From: Calliopum simillimum
Taxonomy: Eukaryota > Arthropoda > Insecta > Diptera > Lauxaniidae
Direction of reading: 5' to 3'
DNA: 64,000 nt
Assembly: GCA_951812925.1 (NCBI GenBank)
Contig: OX638372.1
Span: 68,217,407-68,281,406, forward strand
Each line of letters starts with the position of its first letter. Position 1 is the first letter of the stretch. Positions 44,580 through 55,560 of this stretch are shown here, piece by piece. The notes beneath the pieces are model-generated. The model worked only from the letters and a program-made list of their open reading frames with translations, did not search any database and was not told the origin of the DNA. The translations under genes were made by a program, and so were the position numbers.

Positions 44580-47144
44580 AAATAACCTTTTAACTATTTA
44601 TAGAAGTGAACGGAGTGAGAAATTTGCACAAAAATGTAAACAGTAAGCGTACAAAACCAAGAATATAAAAAAATAAAGTATATGAAAAATTTTAATTTTT
44701 GTGACCATTGAGTCCGATTATACAATATATTCTTCAGAACCTAAGCACCATCTGGGACACTTACCTATATTCTTTTTTTTTTTTTAAATTAGACAAATAA
44801 TGTGGTACATTTTTATGTTCTTTCTATAAAAAAAAAATTGTTGCGAAAAAATTTTCGAACAAGTCAGAAGATAAAAAAAATTCGAAACCTTAATTCCACT
44901 GAATCTGTGTACCTTAAGTGCCAATAAAAATTTTCCCTCGATAAAGCAATAAATTTCCAACGAACTGTTTTTTAAAATTTGTACAATATATTTTACACCG
45001 GAACTATGTGATATGTGAATGACATTGTAGAACATATATTCATTAAAAAAATTTTTCCCAAAAAATGGCGAATACGATATTGGTGCGAAATCTCGTAATT
45101 TCCGCCACAGCAATTTGAAGTAATTATGCTCTAAAGTGTTCTTAGGGTATATGTATATCGTTGAGTAGATTGTAAACAATCAAAGTTTTTATAATTTTTG
45201 GAAGAGGTAATAAACAGCTCAAAACTCCATTTCTATTGAAGTTTACGGAAATTTATGTCTTCTATTGAATAACCAGAATGACGATCTGCAATATTATATA
45301 AAAGAAAAATATTTTTCCAAACTTCAGCAGTAATGGAGTTCTGCTGCTATTTTTTTCTTCTAAAAATTATGTAAAAAAGATAGGATAATTTGCAATTGAC
45401 TCAACGTTATGTATATTTGATAATTTTTGGGAAAGAAAGGGTAAGACCAGCTAACTTAAAAAAATAAGGGAGAGTTGCCTAAAAGTACTTGGTACTGTCA
45501 AATAAAATTGTACATATCAAATTCTTTCGAAACCGATAAAACGCATACCAGTCCAAAGCTTATGGCATACTAATTCGTATCACCTCAACTATGACGGAAT
45601 AAAAAGTTATTCAGGCTCAAGGTCGTTAAAAATCTATGTTTTGCGAATATTTTGCCGTTTTGGGTTTTAAATTGCCGAATTGGAAATACTTCACCAATTA
45701 TAAATATTGTTACTTTTATAACAAGTAAATGATTTTGTCCATTATTTAAGGAAATCTTTATTGCTCCATTAATTTGCTGCGATTGCGATATCGAAGTGAA
45801 ATTAAGTCGCATTAATCAAAGATTTGCAATGCATTAAAGTTAATTTGTTTTCTTCAAAACAACCAAAAATATCAAACGAACAGACAAACCACCGCGCCTC
45901 CCATTCAAAGAAACCGCATCGCCAACAAACCGTCTCCCGGCAATTGCCATTACAAGTGACAACAACTACAACAACAACAACTAAGGCAACAACAATAGAC
46001 TTTGATGAATGTCATACAATAAGCAACAGCGAATATACGAAAAAAAAAACAACAAAAACAAAATTGAACACAAATAAATAATCAATTACACAGCAATAAT
46101 AATCACTTACACATGCAAACATACGCACGCACGCACGCACACCAAAGTCAAAAGCACACACTGACAATAAGCCACTGCTCTGCTTAAATAGGCAGCTCCT
46201 CTAATAAAATCCTGTCCAAATGGCACCCATTCATCATTCAACATGCAATGCGTTGATCCGAACCATAAGCACAATTTCTTGAAAGCGATTAACACACGAT
46301 AAGACAAAAGGAAGTTCACACACACACACACACGCACACACTTGCATGCATACACACATACGTAAATGATTATTGTAGATAAAAATCCAATAAAACCGCG
46401 CAGACATTAAACCGCCCATTAGCACCCTCTTATGTTACTGGAATACCACCCAGACGAAAGATGTCCACGCTTGCAACAGTGGAAAGCAGTATGGCAGTAT
46501 GGCAGCATGGCTTACATTCAATATCCTCTATTGCGATTTGACATTGAAAACAATTTGGAAATGGAAAAAAAATGTCACGCATTTTATTAATATTACGATC
46601 TGTCCTTTTGTTGCTTTTGTAACTCATCTACGTCGCAGCTTAGGAAAAAACTTTGTGTGTTGACCCAGTGAGAAAAAAAAACCAATCAATAAAGAGAAAG
46701 AGATGGCGCAGAACGGAGTGATCTGAGGCAGAACCTGATACATAGTAAGCGGCTTGTTGGTCAACAGCTTATGTGAATTCACACGTCTGTATTCCACCAC
46801 CATATTGTAGTTCCACACTCTTCTCAAGACAGTTTCTATTTTACAGCCCAGCCTAAGTATCAAAAAATTAACCTTGTACTTATAAACTTAAAGCTCGCTT
46901 TTTCCACTTTTTCCGCTTTTTACCAAATAAAAAGAATTAACCATCATCAACCCTTTGGCTCAGTCGAAGCTAAATCGATCGTAGTTGCCTTTGTAGCATA
47001 GAACGCAACTTAATAGATCATGGAAGAACAGATAGTTGCTAGAAGCTCTAAGGATAAAAGGTTAACAAGTGACAGGATCCAATACACCACACACTTCATA
47101 AAAAAATTAAAAAAAATTATGTTTAAAAAGTAGGCGTGGCATCA
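44580..47144. other. Long spacer, unique sequence and CA repeats
   Basis: A region of moderate complexity at 45820-46640 with ACGC and CACACA microsatellites (46122-46140, 46318-46340). The 131-codon minus frame at 44784-45179 is AT-translation (Tyr/Phe/Ile-rich) and not recognised. One GGCGTGGCAT box occurs at about 47129. No supported gene. Confidence 0.4.
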
Positions 47145-47510
47145 ATTGAATATCTAGATATTATTCGTTTTGACTATGAAGCCTTCGAATACCTTCGGGT
47201 GCCCCAGGAAGTGAATTTATTAAAGCTTTTTGATAGTCCGCCATATCTAGATATTCTTGATTTTGACTATGAAACCTACGGGTATCCCAGGAATTCAATC
47301 AAAGCTTGCTGATAGTCTGCCATAGATGGTTTCCTTCTTGTACATCTAAATATTCTTCGTTTTGATCATGTAGCCTTCAAGTGACCTTCGAGTGTGCCAG
47401 GAATTCAATCAATTAAAGTTGGCGGCTATCAGCCATAGATGGTTTCCCTCTTGCATATCTAAATATTCTTCGTTTAGCCTTTGGGTGTCCTAGTAAACTA
47501 CCAATCAATG
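47145..47510. repeat. Four diverged tandem units of about 95-112 bp
   Basis: Each unit starts with TCTAGATATT or TCTAAATATTCTTCGTTTTG (about 47152, 47247, 47345 and 47459), followed by TATGAAGCCT, CAGGAA, and GATAGTCTGCCATAGATGG. Units are 75-85% alike. No coding. Confidence 0.75.
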
Positions 47511-47631
47511 GTATTCAGGTTCTACACCTACCTACGAAATTTCGTTAAAATATTGGTGTGTGCATTAATTTCCATCGTTTTTTTTTTTTTTTTTATTTGA
47601 GACTTTATTTAAAGGAAATGGTACATTTTTT

Positions 47632-48210
47632 TTATTCATAGTAATGCCCATCGCTAGTCACTACTTTTTCCCATCTTAATGGCAATTTATGGATTCCGTC
47701 CCAGAAAAACTGCGCCGGCTTGGCAGCCAAAAACGAATCGAGCCAATTTTCGATATCTTGAACTGAAGTAAAGCGTATTCCTGATAGGGCATTCTGCATC
47801 GATCGGAACAAATGGTAGTCTGATGGTGAAAGGCTGGTGAGGCAAAATTTCCCATCCGTTGTTTTCCAGGTAATTTTTGACTGGGGCAGCAGTATGTGGC
47901 CGAGCGTTATCGTGGTGGAAAATGATTGACTCGTGTCTGGTCGCATACGTTGCCCGCTCTGTCTGGATTTCTGCTTCAATCGGATCAATTGTTGACGATA
48001 GAATTAAGCATTAATGGTTTGGCCACCTGGACGTTCAAAATCACCACTTTTAAACCGTCGAAACCACTCACGACAGCTTGATTCAGCTGGAGCATAGTCC
48101 CTAAAAACTTCTACAAGAATGCGATGACTTTCGGCAGCTGTTTTCTTTGAAATATAGTAGTGAAGTAAAACTTCCCGCAAATGTTGCTTTTTCGGCACGA
48201 ACTCGGACAT
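47632..48210 (-). pseudogene. Mariner transposase, third lineage, internal deletion
   Basis: N-terminus from Met at 48210: FVPKKQHLREVLLHYYISKK then ESHRILVEVFRDYAP, CREWFRRFKSGDFERPG, a mariner paired-like DNA-binding domain. At about 48004 the sequence jumps to the second catalytic block (CACGATAACGCTCGGCCACA encodes HDNARPH, about 47900), then SPSDYHLFRSMQNALSGIRF and the C-terminus FFWDGIHKLPLRWEKVV then HYYE. The linker, the rest of the DNA-binding region and the first catalytic Asp are gone, and the second half changes frame. Internally deleted, non-autonomous copy; ends not resolved. Confidence 0.88.
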
Positions 48211-48495
48211 TTTGGAGCACAGTAAAATTTATGATGCGGATGAAAATTTTCAAATCTAATGATGCAGAGTTGTTGACAGATGTCTAAGCTTCAGATATGA
48301 CGTTTCTGATCTAACATTTAAGTCAGGATATATTGATGGCGACATCTAGGCTTGCGAGATATAATGAGATGTAACGAAAAATATCGCAAAAAAAAGTGTT
48401 GAAAAATGGCTCGCTAAAATGGCTCGCGGCCTTGAAATTTTACACCTAAGATATTTCACTTCAAAAATTCAAGATGACAGTCAGAACTGAAGATG

Positions 48496-48790
48496 TTTTA
48501 GGTTAGGTTAGGAGATGGCAGTTGCCATTAAAACTTAGGCCGCGATCGTTGTTAATCTATATGAACCAATTAGAAATTTTTATAAACTCCAAAATGGATT
48601 TGAGACTCTTTTGAGCTATACCTTTAAGAGAGTCGAAAAAGTAACTTTCGGTTAGCCAACGCTGAGCATTCACAAATATGGACTCTTTGACATCAGGATC
48701 TTTACAACTTCTACAAAAATCTCCCACGTCAATGAGGCCTAATCTAGAAGCGTGTCTGCCCTGTAATGACACCAATTAAAGTTCTGAGGC
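48496..48790 (-). pseudogene. LOA-like LINE 3' end with CCTAA tail
   Basis: Minus-strand frame reads LQGRHASRLGLIDVGDFCRSC then KDPDVKESI, and FFDSLKGIAQKSLKSILEFIK, matching the C-terminal zinc-knuckle region of LOA-type ORF2 proteins (CRSC, usually continuing to HLLCxCPAL, here lost). After the stop at 48557 comes a short 3' UTR ending CCATCTCCTAACCTAACC then TAAAA. Strongly 5' truncated. Confidence 0.75.
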
Positions 48791-49686
48791 TTTGCCTACC
48801 TAATGAAATAATTCTACGTTAACAGAAGCGTCATACAATGGCCATATCGCCCTGGACGTAAAACATGTAGACGAAAGATGTCTGAAGGTGTCTTGTTCAA
48901 GAAAGTTTTTTTTTTAAATATCCATGCCCACGGCACAACTGTGTTGAATAGAAATCAACTTCTTCACGTTTGTAGTTTATCTAGGCAGTCTATCTGTCCA
49001 TCTTTTCTTCTCCGATGGTGGGAAACTTGGATGTGCTTGTGCCTGCAACGCAGAGTGGTGGTTTTTGACTTTTCTCAGTTCGCCTAGTTTTTGCTCAGAG
49101 CTTGTTTTTACTATCCCTAGTAATTATGTGTATTTTGCTTGCGTTATCGGAAAAATTGCTCTTAATATTGCGTTTTCACCATATCATTTGTATGGGCGGT
49201 AGGCGTGTCCGTTTATTGATTTCGCTCATTTTCAATTCCTCGAGCTAACTTTGACGACGCACAGTGGTATGAAGGATCAATCTAGGTGGACATTGCACGT
49301 AACTTCTAAAACAATAGTCACAATCACTTGAAAATTGGTGAGTGCCTTCGTAAAACCTTAAACAGTACTTGTGTAACACCTGTGCTAATACGATGCAACA
49401 CAACGGCTGTTGCGACGGTCACATTGGCCGCTTTGTCACGGGAATCCGCAGTATCGTATACTCACAGAAAAAATGCGTGATTGGTATCATTTTGATGTTT
49501 TCGGTACGCTGAATCGAATGAAACTACTTTCAGAGCTCTATTTATAATTCTTATTATTATCTGGGAACGGTTTAATGATAAAATGGAAAAAACAAAGAAA
49601 TGTATTTCTATATAAAATCAAAATACTCAAATATTAAAAAAAAAAATCCTTCAACAACAAAATACTTTTGTATAAGAAATAAGTAG
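48791..49686. other. Spacer with a scrap of the GGGCGTGGCAC family
   Basis: TTTGTATGGGCGGTAGGCGT with TGATTTCGCTCATTTTCAAT at 49185-49235 matches 58230-58275 and 42800-42840, all pieces of the same dispersed repeat. Otherwise nothing. Confidence 0.45.
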
Positions 49687-50149
49687 TTTTACATATCGAT
49701 GCATCCAACGTAAAAGTTGGTAACTCGAATTACCAACTTTTTGCAGGACAATGATTTTCGAAATCTGTGCATCAGACTCCATCTTGTGTTAAATTTTAGT
49801 ACCTCTAGCTTGAAATTTGAAGGGCTGAGAGTGGTTTTTGAAATTACAACCTAAGTATATTTTAGTGATGGCTCCATGCAAAAACTTGACAACTTAAGTT
49901 GATATCTTATGCACGGGACAAAAATAACAAATTGCGTTGGTAACTTAACTTACAAAGTTATAAATTTATTTTTCTTTAAAAATCAGTGGTTGTAAGTCCT
50001 ACATACGAACGTAGTGTCCGTAAAATATTTTTTAATGGTAGTTGGCAAGTTAAGTTACCAACTTTTCTCATGGAACATTTGGTTGCTGAAACAGAAAATA
50101 CATTTTTATTCAGATTATAAGTTGAAATTGTTAATATATATTAAAAGTA

Positions 50150-50968
50150 GGGTAGAACGGGGTTAAACAACCACTTTTGTATTTGGCACTCTGTAAAAAC
50201 TTTGTTTATGATAATAATTTGAAATTTTTAACTATTCCTGGTTCGTTGAACCCTTCGTTACAAAATTCATACGCAAATTTTTTTTCAAACTCGCATTGTT
50301 TATCCGGTATTTGCATTTGAACAAAAAGTGTGATAAAACAACCAAACATTCTTTTTATAATAAAAGTAATCAACATTGTTATTTTAATGGTTTTTATTTT
50401 ATCAGAATTTTACAAAACGTTACAAAAGAACAAAATTAATTTGAAAAAGTTTCTCTTGAGCTTCATTAATCGCTGGCGTCACTTTCCTCAACGTATACTC
50501 CTTTTCTTGGACGACCTCTTTTGGAGCGACGAGTATTGTTTTTGACTGCCGTGTCTAGGTTTTTGGTTGGAAAATTTCTTTATAATCTTTTTTCCCGACC
50601 TTACCGTGGTCGCAAATGCCTGTTTCTCCTTCTGGTTAACGAATAACTTTTCAACAAATTTAAATTTTGTAAAACCAATTACAGATTTAACTTCAGTATA
50701 TAATTCTGCTCTTAGAAAACACCAACCTTTCTTTCTGCACTTCCCTGATTTGTGGAATTTTGAACTTTTGTCGACTGAAAATATTGCGGCGAGGACGCGC
50801 CAAAACTTTCTTTCGTCAGAACACACGTGCGGTAGTGGAACCTTTTGCCAAAGTTGCGTTGTATCGATCACTATCTACTGTACCAACGGTCGTTCGATTC
50901 GACTTTATTAAAAAAAATTTGAGGCAAGTGGTTGTTTAACCCCGTGGTGATTTAATCCCGTTCTACCC
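50150..50968. mobile_element. Nested TA-flanked element (GGGTAGAACGGG ends)
   Basis: Left end GGGTAGAACGGGGTTAAACA then ACCACTT; right-end complement GGGTAGAACGGGATTAAATC then ACCACGGGGTTAAACAACCA. TA flanks both sides (50148-50149 and 50969-50970), as for Tc1/mariner/pogo-type elements. 819 bp, with a basic unknown frame inside on the minus strand. Inserted in the element at 49687-51090. Confidence 0.8.
50488..50871 (-). CDS. Unknown Lys-rich ORF inside the nested element
   Basis: A 127-codon frame starting at Met 50871. It is strongly basic near the C-terminus (GKKIIKKF, QKRSSKKRSIR, like a nuclear-localisation tail) and contains RKFWRVLAAIFSVDKS and KCRKKGWCFLRAELYTEVK. A partly overlapping plus-strand frame (50567-50911) is the shadow of it. 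I do not recognise a transposase domain; no DDE block is visible. It may be the C-terminal tail of the parent element's protein. No function is proposed. Confidence 0.35.
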   Translation of the reverse strand: MIDTTQLWQKVPLPHVCSDERKFWRVLAAIFSVDKSSKFHKSGKCRKKGWCFLRAELYTEVKSVIGFTKFKFVEKLFVNQKEKQAFATTVRSGKKIIKKFSNQKPRHGSQKQYSSLQKRSSKKRSIR

Positions 50969-51175
50969 TATTTATTCAATTTTTGTTTTCGGTTTTCTTA
51001 TTTTAACGAAAGCAATACAAAAATGATCACAACTAAAAACTACGATTTTCGAGTAACCAACTTATACGTTGGACGTATCGATATTTAAAATATAAAAACA
51101 AATTGTATTTCAATACACTGAAAAAAAAAACATAATATTACAAAAAAAAAAAAATAAAAACTAAATAAAAAATCT

Positions 51176-51615
51176 CTAATCTTCCATTTCTAGGAACTCG
51201 GAAGAATTATTATACCTACTTTTGGAAATTAGAGCTAGGCTAGGCTCTGATAGCAAATCTAATAATTCACCCGGGAAACATTTATTTATATGACTACAAT
51301 GCAACAATGCACCACCATCTACAATTGGCAAAGTTGAAATATAAACGTCAAACGAATAAAGGTGCGTGTGGAATAAGTTTTCCATTGTACTTTTTCGGCT
51401 TATTTTTCTTGTACTTTCTCTTCTGTACCTTCTCAAATCCTTATTTCTCGCTTCGAGGGCTTCTTCGGACATCATCCCAATTGCTATTGAGCACAAATCT
51501 ATTATTTCTTGTGCATGGATCAATAGCTTATGCACACTCGCTGGCATTGGATAACAATTATAAAGGGACACATATGGTATATCTTTTTGTGTACTTTATG
51601 TGTACTTGACATATT
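51176..51615 (-). pseudogene. Fragment of a conserved uncharacterised protein family
   Basis: The frame reads YPMPASVHKLLIHAQEIIDL, then IGMMSEEALEARNKDLRRYR, STRKISRKSTMENLFHTHLY and a C-terminal tail. From memory, the pattern EEAxEARNKD..R-x-x-SRK-x-SR occurs in uncharacterised, transposon-associated proteins of aphids, cnidarians and other animals. The sequence upstream of Met 51571 still fits (CVPL-NCYPMPASVHK), so that Met is not the start and the N-terminal bulk is missing. Poly-A lies just past the stop (51120-51170). A retroposed or transposon-borne fragment is likely; function unknown. Confidence 0.45.
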
Positions 51616-53995
51616 ACTACTTAATTTAATTTTTAGTGAACCCATAGCTAAAATTGCATTAAAATAAGATTTACCAAACTTATGACAGTTTTTCTTAAAT
51701 TTGCCACAAGTTTAAATTCTGTCAAATATCCCCTTTTAAAAAATAATTCATCGGTTAAACTCTTTCGACAAGCAGCATAAGGGCCTTATGTTCTTTTAGG
51801 AGATGAAGAGCACACATAGAGGAAATAGAATTTATTTTCAGCATGAACCAATCATTAGTAAGCTAAATTTTATAAAGTTAAAAATCAAACAAGTGATTTA
51901 CTCAAGATTATAAGTTTCTACCAGAATATCTCGTTTCAAATTACAAAAAATATGAACAAGACTAAAACTAAAATAAATTAGCCTCATTCCGGTCGACCTT
52001 TGACGGAGGCTACAAAAGTTATACATGTCAAGTACATTGGAAGCTACTCTTGACTTTTGGATTATTGCTGGTGGAAGTGTGATACTTCAAATGGGGACTA
52101 TGATGAAAAGCACTTTTCTTTAAATCGATATATGTGTATTAAGTATCCTATATCTTTAATATACCAACGCAAAATTTCCCGTCAGGGTAGTTTCCAGTGA
52201 CATCGTCTTCAAAATAAATAAAAAACAAAAAAAAGCAAATCCGAATTAAAAACCTCTCCAGCAGCAGCAGCAACAACAACAGCAATTCAATTCAACGAAA
52301 GTGATAACAACACAAAGCATCAACACAACAATAAAAAGCAATAAAGAAGACCCTTCCACTTATATGTATGTAAGCCCAACTCCTTAATATCGTAGAAGAA
52401 AGAAAAATACAAAACCCTTCGCTACATCAACAGTGGCGTGCACCCTTCAACACGCCGCTTATGTCAATAAACACCCTTTTACAGCCAACACTAAGGGGGT
52501 TGGTTGGCTGTAGGGAGACAAACAAGTGAGCCCCATTATCTTAATCACCACGACACAAAATGATAATTTGTAATCCGACTCCTCACAGCCTTAACTTTTA
52601 GCCTCAGCCATCAAGTTATAATAAAACGTACGACAAATGTACGTGTATATGTACTCTGTGTCTGTGCGTGTGTGTGTGTACCATGCCAAGAATGAGAAGT
52701 CCAACAACAACAGTAAGAAAAATACAAACAATAAGGAGCCACCAGTTACGCACGATATTAAGCGCATTCAAATAGAAAAACAAAATCCCAACTTTTCTCA
52801 CTCATCATCGCAGCGTTGCGACGTCGTCGTTTTCATTTCATGCTACTTTCCCTGCGTGCCCCCTTTCTGCGCTTTCCTTTCGTAATGGCGCAATATCCGC
52901 CATAATAACTTTAACGTTTTGACCCCCTTTTTTTCTGTTTTGGGGTTATATTAAGAAAACCAATAAACATGAATCGTCGTCGTCGCTGTTGTTCTCATCA
53001 TCATCATCGCTGCCGTCGTCGTTTATTAAAATCCACTTCGTGCGACTTTCGTTGATTCGTATTTCATACTCCGCGCGGCATTTAATAGCTTTACTAGATT
53101 TTGCCGCCAAAACTCTAACGAAAGGAAAACCCTTCTAACCCTCCCTAATTGTTGATATCAATTCCGACTGAAACTTTAACCCACTCACACATCCTCAAAT
53201 CACGCTTTGGCTTTAAACTTTTTGACGTTATCGTCGTCTGTCGTTTATGTCGCGTCGTCGTCCTGTTGCATCAAGCGCGGTGCCATCTACGACGAGTCTA
53301 TAAAACAATAACGAACGCTCGGAGCATCATCATCGCTATCAACGCCATCATTGTTGAATCGTATGCTGCTTGTCGTGCGAGTGAGCATCTCTGCCTTTCA
53401 ATATCCTTTGTATGGTACGTCGAGCAGAACAACGTGAAATTCATGACAACATGACCTTTAGTGCTAAAATTGTTTATTTACAGGGTACATTGTATACAAT
53501 TTAATTGAATTTATAATATGCGAAATGAAATTATTCGATGGAATAGCAGTGTAACTTCTCAAAGCAGAATATAATGTTCAGAGGGATATTTGATTGTTGA
53601 GCTCACATTCTCGAGTATCACCTCTATGTGCCCCATCTATAAGATCTATCGGAGATTATTCAATGTTAAGAGTAGCGTCAAATATACAGTGTGAACTTAT
53701 GATATTTTTGAATGGGTCATAATGACTGGCCTTATATATGAAGTTACATGGCATGTGAAATCCTCGCAACAATTTCCTCAAATGCACGGTCTTGTACTAT
53801 GATTTACAAAAAATATTATGATGGCGAAAGGAATTGATCTAGTAAGAAAAGAGGATTTATCTAATTCCTACTTTTATCTCCTCAAGGAGTATATAACCCA
53901 CTGTAGCTATTAAAACATGAACTACGATTCAGAGGAGCCTTTTTGCTATTGATAACAATGAGCAATCAGTATTGGTTCTGGTCATTATTCGAGAC
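51616..53995. other. Mostly unique spacer; GC-richer part 52600-53460
   Basis: 52250-53460 has CAGCAG/CAACAA runs, a TGTGTG run (52668-52678) and TCGTCG/ATCATC runs (52976-53025, 53215-53270) and no recognised repeat family, as in fly promoters and 5' UTRs. Frames here (52637-52885, 53149-53454) are not recognised. 53460-53995 holds nothing. Confidence 0.3.
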
Positions 53996-53999
53996 CGGT

Positions 54000-54255
54000 G
54001 ATTATCAAAAATAACAAAAAAAAACATCAAAAGAAAAACATCCAGAAAAAACGTCCAAAAATAGAAACATCCAATAAAACAAATGTTCAATAAAAAAATG
54101 TCCAAAAATAAAAATACAGATAAAAAATCATCGATTGTATTCAATTGAGTCAAATGATTTTGAGAGAAAATGAATGTTGAACATTTTTTTATTGGATGTT
54201 TTTTTTTTTTTTTGGTGTTTTTCAGTGGATTTTTTTTTTGGATATTTTTGAGTGA
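54000..54255. repeat. Inverted AAAACATCCA low-complexity block
   Basis: Left half: repeats of AAAACATCCA / AAAAATGTCCA types at 54020-54110. Right half: the complement, TTGGATGTTTTTTTT and TGGATTTTTTTTTTGGATAT at 54193-54248. Together they form an imperfect hairpin just upstream of the hexanucleotide satellite. Confidence 0.6.
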
Positions 54256-54356
54256 AATCTTCGAGACTTTGTCTCGGTCAAGATATATGGTTAATACGGG
54301 AATATGAAATTAAGCATCTTGAAAAACTAACTGCTTTGAATTAATTAAGATCGGAA

Positions 54357-55560
54357 ATGGTCGTGGTCGTAGTCGTAGATCATAGTCATAGTCGTAGTCG
54401 TATACGTAGACGTAGTCGTAGTCGTAGTCGTAGTCGTAGTCGTAGTCGTAGTCGTAGTCGTAGTCGTAGTCGTAGTCGTAGTCGTAGTCGTAGTCGTAGT
54501 CGTAGTCGTAGTCGTAGTCGTAGTCGTAGTCGTAGTCGTAGTCGTAGTCGTAGTCGTAGTCGTGGTCGTAGTCGTAGTTGTAGTCGTAGTCGTAGTCGTA
54601 GTCGTAGTCGTAGTCGTAGTCGTAGTCGTAGTCGTAGTCGTAGTCGTAGTCGTAGTCGTAGTCGTAGTCGTAGTCGTAGTCGTAGTCGTAGTCGTAGTCG
54701 TAGTCGTAGTCGTAGTCGTAGTCGTAGTCGTAGTCGTAGTCGTAGTCGTAGTCGTAGTCGTAGTCGTAGTCGTAGTCGTAGTCGTAGTCGTAGTCGTAGT
54801 CGTAGTCGTAGTCGTAGTCGTAGTCGTAGTCGTAGTCGTAGTCGTAGTCGTAGTCGTAGTCGTAGTCGTAGTCGTAGTCGTAGTCGTAGTCGTAGTCGTA
54901 GTCGTAGTCGTAGTCGTAGTCGTAGTCGTAGTCGTAGTCGTAGTCGTAGTCGTAGTCGTAGTCGTAGTCGTAGTCGTAGTCGTAGTCGTAGTCGTAGTCG
55001 TAGTCGTAGTCGTAGTCGTAGTGGTAGTGGTAGTCGTAGTCGTAGTCGTAGTCGTAGTCGTAGTCGTAGTCGTAGTCGTAGTCGTAGTCGTAGTCGTAGT
55101 CGTAGTCGTAGTCGTAGTCGTAGTCGTAGTCATAGTCATAGTCGTAGTCGTAGTCGTAGTCATAGTCGTAGTCGTAGGTGTAGTCGTAGTCGTAGTCGTA
55201 GTCGTAGTCGTAGTCGCAGTCGTAGTCGTAGTCGTAGTCGTAGTCGTAGTCGTAGTCGTAGTCGTAGTCGTAGTCGTAGTCGTAGTCGCAGTCGTAGTCG
55301 TAGTCGTAGTCGTAGTCGTAGTCGTAGTCGTAGTCGTAGTCGTAGTCGTAGTCGTAGTCGTAGTCGTAGTCGTAGTCGTAGTCGTAGTCGCAGTCGTAGT
55401 CGTAGTCGTAGTCGTAGTTGTAGTCGTAGTCGTAGTCGTAGTCGTAGTCGTAGTTGTAGTCGTAGTCGTAGTCGTGGTGGTAGTAGTAGTCGTAGTCGTA
55501 GTCGTAGTCGTAGTCGTAGTCGTAGTTGTAGTCGTAGTCGTATTCGTAGTCATGGTCTTG
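54357..55560. repeat. Hexanucleotide satellite (GTCGTA)n, about 1.2 kb
   Basis: About 200 head-to-tail copies of GTCGTA. A pure core of some 440 bp (about 54580-55020) has no variant; variants (GTGGTA, GTTGTA, GTCATA, GTCGCA) gather at both edges, chiefly 54357-54415 and 55020-55560. Five of six frames stay open because only the TAGTCG frame contains a stop; they would give Ser-Arg, Val, Tyr-Asp, Thr or Arg-Leu repeats. These are by-products of the repeat and I do not call any a gene. Confidence 0.98.

Larger units (their letters stand above)
49687..51090. mobile_element. Outer inverted-end element with GTTGGTAAC hairpins
   Basis: Left end TTTTACATATCGATGCATCC then AACGTAAAAGTTGGTAACTCG; right-end complement TTTTAAATATCGATACGTCC then AACGTATAAGTTGGTTACTCG. 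A 30-bp near-perfect hairpin (AAAAGTTGGTAACTCG and its complement) lies at 49712-49741, with more GTTGGTAAC, TTAACTTAC and AGTTACCAAC copies at about 49939-49965 and 50040-50065. Without the nested element it is about 585 bp and non-coding. Superfamily unknown. Confidence 0.65.

Noticed and set aside
44784..45179. 131-codon minus-strand frame
   Set aside because: Composition is what AT-rich DNA gives by chance (Ile, Phe, Tyr, Asn, Lys); no family, no neighbours.
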